Shown: positions 26,752-34,156 of the stretch, piece by piece | Position numbering within the stretch: the first letter of the stretch is position 1 | How the letters are laid out: every line of letters starts with the position of its first letter | From: Candidatus Saccharicenans sp. | Lineage (GTDB): Bacteria; Acidobacteriota; Aminicenantia; Aminicenantales; Saccharicenantaceae | Length of the DNA stretch: 64,000 nt | Direction: 5' to 3' | Assembly (NCBI GenBank): GCA_026414545.1 | Contig: JAOAIU010000058.1 | Span: 105,682-169,681 of the forward strand | The notes under the pieces: model-generated | What the model was told of the DNA's origin: nothing | Database searches by the model: none | Seen by the model: the letters and a program-made list of their open reading frames with translations, nothing else | Translations under genes and position numbers: made by a program

Positions 26752-27534
26752 ATGGAAGTAATCGTGCAACCCGACAGCCAACAGGCCAGCTGGCTGGCTG
26801 CCAGGCTGATCAGAAAAATCATACTGGAAAAACCCAGGCCAGTCCTCGGTCTGGCCACCGGCAATACTCCCTTGCAGCTGTACAAGTACCTGGTCAAGAT
26901 GCATCAGGAGGAAGGCCTGGATTTCAGCCGGGTAATTACCTTTAACCTGGACGAATACGTTGGACTCTCCCCCGACCATCCGGCTTCTTTTCACCACTTC
27001 ATGTGGGCCAACCTTTTCAGCCAGGTCAACGTTCGGCCGGAAAATGTGCACATCCCTGACGGACTGGCTAAGGACATCCCGGCCTGCTGCGAAAAATATG
27101 AACAGGAGATTAAAGCTGCCGGGGGGATTGACCTCCAGATACTGGGCCTGGGAACCAACGGTCATATCGGCTTTAACGAGCCCTCCTCTTCTTTGAGCTC
27201 GCGAACCAGAATCAAGACCCTGACCGACCAGACCAGGAAGAATAATGCCATCTTCTTCGGCGGAGAAGAAAATGTACCTTTCCACGCCATCACCATGGGC
27301 ATCGGAACTATTCTCGAAGCGCGGATCTGCCTGCTGATGGCCTTCGGCAAAAAGAAGGCCAAGGCCATCGCCCTGGCGGTGGAAGGGCCGGTAACGGCCA
27401 TGGTCCCGGCCTCAGCTCTGCAACTTCACCCTAAGGCCATAATCCTCCTCGACCGCGAAGCCGCTTCCGAACTCAAGAACCTGGATTACTACCGCTGGGT
27501 TTTTGAACACAAGCCTGAGTGGCAGAAAGTCTGA
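26752..27534 (+). CDS. nagB: glucosamine-6-phosphate deaminase
   Basis: 260 residues, the typical length. Motifs: PVLGLATGNTPLQLY (phosphate binding), FNLDEYVGL (catalytic Asp) and ILGLGTNGHIGFNEP (catalytic His). It converts glucosamine-6-phosphate to fructose-6-phosphate and ammonia. It follows the ROK-like kinase by 7 bp, suggesting that the kinase supplies an amino-sugar phosphate. nagA is not in the window. Confidence 0.95.
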   Translation: MEVIVQPDSQQASWLAARLIRKIILEKPRPVLGLATGNTPLQLYKYLVKMHQEEGLDFSRVITFNLDEYVGLSPDHPASFHHFMWANLFSQVNVRPENVHIPDGLAKDIPACCEKYEQEIKAAGGIDLQILGLGTNGHIGFNEPSSSLSSRTRIKTLTDQTRKNNAIFFGGEENVPFHAITMGIGTILEARICLLMAFGKKKAKAIALAVEGPVTAMVPASALQLHPKAIILLDREAASELKNLDYYRWVFEHKPEWQKV

Positions 27535-27553
27535 ACGGACAGCAACGCTGTTT

Positions 27554-27583
27554 TTGACTTGTTTTTCCTGCCTGTGATATAAG
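27554..27583 (+). promoter_or_regulatory. sigma-70 promoter of the symporter-xylulokinase pair
   Basis: TTGACT (27554-27559), 18-bp spacer, TATAAG (27578-27583). Transcription start near 27590. AAAGGA precedes the symporter ATG at 27618. It separates this pair from the kinase-nagB unit. Confidence 0.55.
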
Positions 27584-27617
27584 ATTTTGACCATAACTTC
27601 AATCAAAGGATTATGAA

Positions 27618-29405
27618 ATGCACCTGACCACCCTTGACTGGATCATAGTCATCGTTTCCATCGGTATCTGTTTCTTGCCTCCACTAATACTGAGCCGCCG
27701 GGCCGGCAAGAACACGGCTGAATTTTTCACCTCTGGCCGGGCCGCACCCTGGTGGTTAATCGGCATCTCCATGGTGGCCACCACCTTCAGCACCGACACC
27801 CCCAATCTGGTCACCAACATAGTCCGGAACAATGGCGTGGCCGGTAACTGGGTCTGGTGGGCTTTTCTCCTGACCGGCATGATGACCGTTTTTTTCTATG
27901 CCCGCCTCTGGAGGCGGTCCAGGGTTCTGACCGACCTGGAATTCTATGAGCTCCGCTATTCCGGAAAACCGGCTTCCTTCGTTCGCGGCTTCCGGGCAAT
28001 CTACCTCGGGCTTTTCTTCAACTGCGTTATCATGGCCTCGGTCAACCTGGCCGCAGCCAAAATCGCTAATGTCATCCTGGGCTGGCCCATGACCAGAACC
28101 CTTATAATCTGCAGCCTAATCAACGTTATTTTTGCCGCCCTGGCCGGCCTGTGGGGCGTTCTGGTGGTCGACCTGATTCAGTTTGGCATCGCCATGACCG
28201 GCGCTTTTTCTGCGGCCATTTTCGCCCTCAGACAACCTGAAATTGGAGGACTATCGGGGCTGTTTTCCAAGCTTGATGCTAGAGCCATCGGCCTGCTGCC
28301 TGATTTCGGCAACTGGACCGTAGCCCTGTCCATATTCATAATCCCGGTGGTGGTTCAGTGGTGGTCGGTCTGGTACCCAGGAGCCGAACCAGGTGGCGGC
28401 AGCTACATCGCCCAGAGAATGCTGGCCGCCAGGAGCGAAAAGGACGCCCTTACCGGCACCTTGTTTTTTAATTTTGCTCACTATGCCCTCAGACCCTGGC
28501 CCTGGATCCTGGTGGCTCTCTGCTCGTTCATTATCTATCCGAATCTATCCGACATCCAGAAAGCTTTCCCCGGGGTGGATCCGAGGCTCATCGGCAACGA
28601 CATGGCCTACCCGGCCATGCTAAGGTTTTTGCCCACTGGTTTTCTGGGCATCATGGTAGCCGGGTTGCTGGCTGCCTATGTGTCAACCCTGGTTACCCAT
28701 CTGAACTGGGGCAGTTCCTATGTGGTCCATGATTTTTACCGCCGCTTTATCAAGCCCGGGGCTGAAGAAAAACACTATGTTACCGCCGGACGCATCATGA
28801 CCGTGATATTGATGTTCCTGGCCAGTTTGCTGACCTTTGTCCTGGAGTCAGCCAAGGCCAGCTTTGACCTGATGTTGTCGATCGGCGCCGGAACAGGTTT
28901 GATTTACCTGCTGCGCTGGTTCTGGTGGCGCATCAACGCCTGGTCAGAAATAGCGGCCATGGCCAGCTCTTTCAGCGTGGCCGTCTTCTTCTTCCTGCGC
29001 GGTAAAATGGGGCATCCGGTTCCCCAGCATATTTCGCTGCTGGTAACCATAGCTTTTACCACCGTTGTCTGGCTGGCGGTCACCTTCCTGACCAGGCCGG
29101 TCGACCGCGATAAACTTGTTTCCTTCTACCGGCTGGTCAGGCCGGCCGGTCCCGGCTGGAAAAAAATCAGGCTGGAATCAGGACTGGAAGGTTCTCCCGA
29201 CAGCCTGACCCTGTCCTTTGCCGGCTGGGTGGCCGGTTGCATTTTCGTCTATGCGGCTCTTTTCGGGACGGGAGCTTACATCTACGGCCGCTGGCCCCTG
29301 GCTATTTTCTGGACTGTCCTTTTTGTGGTCAGTACTCTTTCCCTGATAAAAATAATTGCCAAAATCTGGGCCGGGGCCGGACAGGACACTCAGTCCGGAG
29401 GCTGA
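27618..29405 (+). CDS. sodium:solute symporter (SSS family), probable sugar transporter
   Basis: 595 residues with ~14 hydrophobic segments. SSS family features: an N-terminal SRRAGKNTAEFFTSGRAAPWWLIGISMVATTFSTDTP segment, and a middle LLAAYVSTLVTHLNWGSSYVVHDFYRRF segment with the small residues that line the Na+ site. The fold resembles the sugar-transporting (SGLT-like) branch. The xylulokinase gene begins 1 base after its stop, so the cargo is probably the sugar, or its ketose precursor, used by that kinase. AAAGGA lies 7 bases upstream of the ATG. Confidence 0.85.
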   Translation: MHLTTLDWIIVIVSIGICFLPPLILSRRAGKNTAEFFTSGRAAPWWLIGISMVATTFSTDTPNLVTNIVRNNGVAGNWVWWAFLLTGMMTVFFYARLWRRSRVLTDLEFYELRYSGKPASFVRGFRAIYLGLFFNCVIMASVNLAAAKIANVILGWPMTRTLIICSLINVIFAALAGLWGVLVVDLIQFGIAMTGAFSAAIFALRQPEIGGLSGLFSKLDARAIGLLPDFGNWTVALSIFIIPVVVQWWSVWYPGAEPGGGSYIAQRMLAARSEKDALTGTLFFNFAHYALRPWPWILVALCSFIIYPNLSDIQKAFPGVDPRLIGNDMAYPAMLRFLPTGFLGIMVAGLLAAYVSTLVTHLNWGSSYVVHDFYRRFIKPGAEEKHYVTAGRIMTVILMFLASLLTFVLESAKASFDLMLSIGAGTGLIYLLRWFWWRINAWSEIAAMASSFSVAVFFFLRGKMGHPVPQHISLLVTIAFTTVVWLAVTFLTRPVDRDKLVSFYRLVRPAGPGWKKIRLESGLEGSPDSLTLSFAGWVAGCIFVYAALFGTGAYIYGRWPLAIFWTVLFVVSTLSLIKIIAKIWAGAGQDTQSGG

Positions 29406-29406
29406 A

Positions 29407-30927
29407 ATGCTGGCTCTGGGCGTTGATTCTGGAACTCAGGGCACCAAAGCCCTGCTGGTCAAAGCAGACTCGGGTGAGGTTATCGGCCGGGGCTATGCCC
29501 GTCATCAATCCATAACCGGATTGAAACCGGGTGAATCCGAGCAGGACCCCAGAGATTGGGTGCGGGCCATGGAAGAAGCTATCGGCCAGGCCCTTAAAAC
29601 CGCGGCCGTAAATCCTCGAGAAGTGGCCTGCCTCGGCATTTCCGGTCAGCAGCATGGATTTGTTCCGCTGGCTGCGGACCACCAGCCCTTACGACCGGCC
29701 AAGCTCTGGAACGACACCTCAACCGTAGAAGAAACTGAGGAAATCATCCGGGCTCTGGGCGGACGAAAGGCATTTACCGAGAAACTAGGTATAAGCCTGG
29801 CCGTTGGTTATACGGCCTCCAAGATTCTCTGGATGAAAAGACATGAACCGGATAAGTACGCCCGGTTGAAGCTGATATTGCTTCCCCATAACTACCTGAA
29901 TCTTTACCTCACCGGCCAGGTCCACATGGAATACGGGGATGCCTCGGGTACTGGGTTGATGGATATCAGGAAACGAGCTTGGCACCCGGAAGTCCTCCAG
30001 GCCATTGACCCGGAGCTGGAAAAAAAATTGCCTCCGATTTCTCATCCGGCTGAACCCGTCGGTCTGGTCAGAAAAGACGTTGCCCTCAAGTTTGGCTTTG
30101 AACGAGTCCTGGTAGCGGCCGGCGGCGGGGACAACATGATGGCCGCCATAGGCACCGGTAACGTGAGCGAAGGTATCTCTACGGTCAGTCTGGGGACCTC
30201 GGGCACAGTCTTTTCATACTCCAGCCGGCCGTTTATTGACCCGGAAGGAGAAATTGCCGCTTTCTGCGACAGCACCGGAGGCTGGCTTCCGCTGCTCTGC
30301 ACCATGAACGTCACCAATACCACCGAGCTCTTGAAAGAACTCCTGCTCATTGACAATCAGGAACTGGAAAGACTGGCGGCTGAAACCGGGGCGGGTGCGG
30401 CCGGGTTGCTATTCCTGCCGTTCATCGACGGAGAACGGGTGCCAGTGTTGCCCGAATCCTCCGGGGTCCTGTTCGGGCTGAACCGGCAGAATTTTAACCG
30501 CGGGCACCTGACCCGGGCGATAATGGAAGGTACTGTTTTCAACCTGGGTTACGGATTTTCCCGGATGAAAGCCCTGGGGCTCCGACCTTCAGAAATCAGG
30601 GCCACCGGCGGTGGAGCCAGAAGCCGGACCTGGCTGCGGATTCTGGCTGACGTGCTGGAGGCCCCGGTGGTGACCCTGAAAGAACCAGAATCGGCCGCCT
30701 ACGGAGCTGCTCTCCAGGCCATCTGGTGCCTGAAAAGACAGGAATCCCCCGACCTGAAGATTTCTGACCTGGTGAAAGACCTGGTCAAAAAAGACAGCCT
30801 GGCCATCAACCCCAACCCGGAGCATTCAGCCATGTACCGGGAACTGCAGGAGAGGTTTAACTCCATCTGGCAGAAACTGGCCCGGGAATTTTCCGAGCAC
30901 CGGCGCCTCATCAGAAACAGGTTTTAA
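29407..30927 (+). CDS. xylB: xylulokinase-type FGGY carbohydrate kinase
   Basis: 506 residues from the ATG at 29407, with GGAGG 5 bases upstream; the longer frame lies inside the symporter gene. FGGY features: N-terminal ATPase motif LGVDSGTQGTKALLV, the xylulokinase-like ISGQQHGFVPL and KLWNDTSTVEETEEI, the second-domain VAAGGGDNMMAAIGTG, and the C-terminal RATGGGARSRTWLRILADVLEAPV. Expected to phosphorylate D-xylulose or a similar ketose. No xylose isomerase is in the window. The stop TAA (30925-30927) overlaps the convergent glnA stop, so both genes share the tetranucleotide TTAA. Confidence 0.88.
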   Translation: MLALGVDSGTQGTKALLVKADSGEVIGRGYARHQSITGLKPGESEQDPRDWVRAMEEAIGQALKTAAVNPREVACLGISGQQHGFVPLAADHQPLRPAKLWNDTSTVEETEEIIRALGGRKAFTEKLGISLAVGYTASKILWMKRHEPDKYARLKLILLPHNYLNLYLTGQVHMEYGDASGTGLMDIRKRAWHPEVLQAIDPELEKKLPPISHPAEPVGLVRKDVALKFGFERVLVAAGGGDNMMAAIGTGNVSEGISTVSLGTSGTVFSYSSRPFIDPEGEIAAFCDSTGGWLPLLCTMNVTNTTELLKELLLIDNQELERLAAETGAGAAGLLFLPFIDGERVPVLPESSGVLFGLNRQNFNRGHLTRAIMEGTVFNLGYGFSRMKALGLRPSEIRATGGGARSRTWLRILADVLEAPVVTLKEPESAAYGAALQAIWCLKRQESPDLKISDLVKDLVKKDSLAINPNPEHSAMYRELQERFNSIWQKLAREFSEHRRLIRNRF

Positions 30928-32486
30928 TGCTTGTGCAGGTCCTTGTGCATTATTCTCCTGGCCAGCGCCTGTCTTTCTCCGGCCGATAATAGCATCAGCT
31001 GTTCTCTGAGATTATCGTCCCCCTCCTCTTCCAGCATCCGGGCCACGTATTCAATGATGCTGGAAGGAAAGACCAGGTCCCGCTCGTAGAGACCCCGCTT
31101 TTCTCTTAGAATCCGGGCCGACTCCTGGCAGCTCCCGGGTAGCTCCTGGAGGCTATCCAGCAACTTTCTATCACGGAAGATATTCCCGCTGACGTAGAAT
31201 TTTTCGGCCAGTTCGGCCGCTTCTTTCCCCCAGATGCCGGCCGTTTCTGGATTCAGGGCCCAATCGGCAGCCATGGTCAGTCCGGCCAGGAAAAGATGAA
31301 TCAGGGCGCTGCCGTCGGCCGTCCGCATCTCCACTGTTTGCCGGCTTTCTGGCGTCTCGAAAGATTCCATCTCTCTCGGGTTGACCAGGGCAGACAGGTT
31401 GCTGACCCTGGTCCAGCCCAGCGGTACCCTGATCATGGCGCTGCGATTTAGGTCGCTCCAGCAGACCCGAGTCGGAGCCTCCTGGTTGGGCACCAGCCGG
31501 AAGTAGGAAGAAGCCACCGTGTTGCCGAAGGCGGTCAGAGAATCGGCATAGTGGCAGAGCCCGCCGATGAGCAATCGAGCTTCCTGGCTCAGGCTACCAT
31601 CCGGATTGGTCATGATGTTGCGCCCTTCCCGCTTTAATTCCAGGTGAAAATGAAGCCCGTTGCCGGCCACCCCTTCTTCGAGTTTCGGGGTGAAAGTGGC
31701 CACCATCCCGTGGCGGTAAGCCACATTCCTTATTATCCAGCGGGCCAGGACCAGGTGCTCGGCGCATTCTTCAACCGGTTCTGGCAGGAATTCAATCTCC
31801 ATCTGCTCGGCCGTCTTGCCGTTAATTTCTTCCACTTCGCTCTCTACCTTGTCCAGGTAGCCGACCTCGCTGTGGGCATACTTGACCGAGCCCGAAAGCT
31901 GGCTTATCAGCCGGACCATTTCATCCAGCACATGTCCTGTTTTAACAAAGGGTGATGAAGAATGATAACCGCGCTGCTTCTGGGCCGGGTAGATGGCCGG
32001 TTGATCGCTCAGCAGAAAGAACTCCAGCTCACCCAGGGCCCGGAGTTCCAGGCCAGTATGCTCCCTGAAAACCTGGTGGGCCCGCATCAGAATGTTATCC
32101 ACAGTAAAGCGAACGGGCAGGCCTTCGCTGTCAAGGTAACGGCAGATAAAATCCAGGCTGCGGTCATCAAACGGATTGAGAAAGGCCGAGCGGTAGACGG
32201 GGACAACGTAAAGGTCAGACAGGCCCATGTCCACCAGTCCCTTGTAGAGGGAAGAACCGTCAACCCTTTCTCCCTCGGCCAGAATGGTTTCGGCCTGGAT
32301 AGGATTGACCACCGGAATTTTAAGCTCCTTAAGCTTGCCATCCAGCCCTATGTAATGAAAGGTAATCTTTTCAAGCTTCCGGTCCTCGATCAGCTTGAGA
32401 AAGTCCTGCCTCTTGAAATCTTTGGGCTCCTTGTCCAGCAGGGCGGCCACCGGGTTGGCCAGGGCATAGGATCTTTTTGATACCAT
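30924..32486 (-). CDS. glnA: glutamine synthetase family protein
   Basis: 520 residues from the ATG at 32486, with AAGGAAGG about 5 bases upstream; an ATG at 32504 is too early for that site. An N-terminal beta-grasp domain is followed by the catalytic domain: ALGELEFFLL (metal-binding Glu), the Glu/His segment GNGLHFHLELKREG, NQEAPTRVCWSDLNRSAMIRVP and a late VEMRTADGSALIHLFLAGL. It makes glutamine from glutamate and ammonia. It is longer than GSI (~470), and the usual adenylylation-loop tyrosine motif is not recognised, so it may be a divergent GS or a gamma-glutamyl ligase of the family. A perfect TATAAT lies 22 bp upstream. Confidence 0.85.
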   Translation of the reverse strand: MVSKRSYALANPVAALLDKEPKDFKRQDFLKLIEDRKLEKITFHYIGLDGKLKELKIPVVNPIQAETILAEGERVDGSSLYKGLVDMGLSDLYVVPVYRSAFLNPFDDRSLDFICRYLDSEGLPVRFTVDNILMRAHQVFREHTGLELRALGELEFFLLSDQPAIYPAQKQRGYHSSSPFVKTGHVLDEMVRLISQLSGSVKYAHSEVGYLDKVESEVEEINGKTAEQMEIEFLPEPVEECAEHLVLARWIIRNVAYRHGMVATFTPKLEEGVAGNGLHFHLELKREGRNIMTNPDGSLSQEARLLIGGLCHYADSLTAFGNTVASSYFRLVPNQEAPTRVCWSDLNRSAMIRVPLGWTRVSNLSALVNPREMESFETPESRQTVEMRTADGSALIHLFLAGLTMAADWALNPETAGIWGKEAAELAEKFYVSGNIFRDRKLLDSLQELPGSCQESARILREKRGLYERDLVFPSSIIEYVARMLEEEGDDNLREQLMLLSAGERQALARRIMHKDLHKH

Positions 32487-32507
32487 ATCAACCTTCCTTA
32501 TCACTCT

Positions 32508-32513
32508 ATTATA
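32508..32513 (-). promoter_or_regulatory. -10 element of glnA
   Basis: Perfect TATAAT on the minus strand. The predicted transcription start (~32501) gives a ~15-base leader just long enough for the AAGGAAGG ribosome site. The -35 position (TCTTCT at 17 bp) is poor, which suggests activator dependence. Confidence 0.4.
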
Positions 32514-32639
32514 ATTTTTGGCTCTTCGACAGAAGAGCGATTATTTTATGTTAAATCAACGGCTTCTGACAAGTGCCGGTCGAACACGGAGATTAGCCCG
32601 CCAGATATTTAGTCGTTGCGGACCCCGGAAATAGGCTAT

Positions 32640-33986
32640 TCAATACAGCAAATAGGGCTGGCGCAATCGGTCAAATTCTTTAAGACCAGTTTCCAGCTCT
32701 CCGACAATTTCCCGGGGAGAACGTCCTGATTCCAGAGCCAGGCGGACGTCAGAATTGCCCATAATTTTATCGAAGTACGCGGGATGGAAGGCAAATTTAT
32801 CGGGGTACATGTCCCTTATCGTGGCCATGATCCAGAGAGCTGTCAGAAACGGCCGGTAGGCCAGTCTGTTGGTCACATGTAGCTGGGAACCGCCGCACAG
32901 CTCGCCCCGGTACTTGGAAAAACTCGGGGTGAACCAGGCCTCCCGGAAAATGACGCCCGGCAGGCCCAGCCTGTTCAGGCGCTCGGTCAGGTCATAACCA
33001 TCTATCCAGGGAGCACCGAACAGCTCAAAAGGCCTGGTGGTCCCCCTGCCTTCAGAGATATTGGTTCCTTCCAGGTAGACCTGGCCGGGATAAACCGTGG
33101 CCGTTTCGGGCGTGGGCATATTGGGCGAGGGCATCACCCAGGGTAGGCCGGTCTGGTCAAACCACATCTCCCTCTTCCACCCTTCCATGGGAACAACCGT
33201 CAGATTGACCTTTTTCTTCAGAAATCGGTCGTTGAATAGCCTGGCCAGTTCGCCCACCGTCATCCCATGGCGCTGGGGAATGGGGTACAGCCCGACAAAC
33301 GAGCTGAATTCCGGGTATTTCAGAATGGCCCCTTCCATGACCAGGCCGTTGATCGGGTTGGGCCTGTCCAGCACAATAAAACCAATACCCAGCTCGGCAC
33401 ACATTTCCATGGCCTGGGCCATGGTGGCAACATAGGTATAGACCCTGGTGCCCACGTCTTGAATATCAAAAATCATCACCTCAATGTTTTCCACCATGGC
33501 TTTTTCCGGTATCTTCCCGGTCAGCACGCTGTCAAAGCTTCTCATGTACTCGTCTATGTTGTTCAACATGCCCGGCTCCGGTTTGAAGGACTGGCCATAA
33601 AGGCTGAAAACCGGGAGTTGATACTTGTCATCAAAATAAAAGGGCACATATTCTCCGGCCTGAGCATTCCCCCTGATGCCATGCTCCGGGCCATACAGCG
33701 CTACCAGGTTTATTTCCGGATGGTCCTTCAACAAGCGGGCCGTGGAGCGCAGGTGGCGGTCGACTCCCGAGGGATTGGTAATCAGCCCCACCCTCTTTCC
33801 CCTGACCAGGTCCAGCCTTTTTTCCAGCAGAACTTCCACTCCGGGTTTCACCGCCAGCGCAACCGGTCCAGCCGGTCCTTCTTTCTTACCTTCTCGGCAG
33901 CAAGTGCCGGCGAAAAAAATCAACATGACCCACAGGCCAAGGATTACCAGACCTCTCCTGCTTGCAGTCAAACCCGGCAATACCAT
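32640..33986 (-). CDS. namZ: NamZ-type (DUF1343) exo-beta-N-acetylmuramidase, exported
   Basis: 448 residues from the ATG at 33986, with GGAGG 5 bases upstream. A hydrophobic signal ends at Cys29-Cys30; a lipoprotein is possible, but the residues before Cys29 (Ala-Gly-Thr) are not a standard lipobox. The DUF1343 body starts at GKRVGLITNPSGVDRHLRST and continues with LVALYGPEHGIRG, MIFDIQDVGTRVYTYVATM and VLDRPNPINGLVMEG. Bacillus NamZ releases MurNAc from the ends of glycan strands, so muropeptide salvage or recycling is inferred. It lies upstream of glnA on the same strand with a 153-bp gap and is probably transcribed separately. Confidence 0.85.
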   Translation of the reverse strand: MVLPGLTASRRGLVILGLWVMLIFFAGTCCREGKKEGPAGPVALAVKPGVEVLLEKRLDLVRGKRVGLITNPSGVDRHLRSTARLLKDHPEINLVALYGPEHGIRGNAQAGEYVPFYFDDKYQLPVFSLYGQSFKPEPGMLNNIDEYMRSFDSVLTGKIPEKAMVENIEVMIFDIQDVGTRVYTYVATMAQAMEMCAELGIGFIVLDRPNPINGLVMEGAILKYPEFSSFVGLYPIPQRHGMTVGELARLFNDRFLKKKVNLTVVPMEGWKREMWFDQTGLPWVMPSPNMPTPETATVYPGQVYLEGTNISEGRGTTRPFELFGAPWIDGYDLTERLNRLGLPGVIFREAWFTPSFSKYRGELCGGSQLHVTNRLAYRPFLTALWIMATIRDMYPDKFAFHPAYFDKIMGNSDVRLALESGRSPREIVGELETGLKEFDRLRQPYLLY

Positions 33987-34109
33987 CTGAACCTCCTGAC
34001 GGTACAACTCTCTTTTTCCGTTAATGATTATATAAAAGCTGGAAAATATTAAAAAGGAATTAATTGTGGGCTGGCCGCCAGAGGACGACTCCGGCGAGTT
34101 ATACCTAAC

Positions 34110-34136
34110 TTGATATTCAACCTCCTGGATTATAAA
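34110..34136 (+). promoter_or_regulatory. possible promoter of the transglutaminase-domain gene
   Basis: TTGATA (34110-34115) and TATAAA (34131-34136), with a short 15-bp spacer. Transcription would start near 34143, 14 bases before the first ATG. Confidence 0.35.
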
Positions 34137-34156
34137 ATCGAACCTGGCTGGAAAAA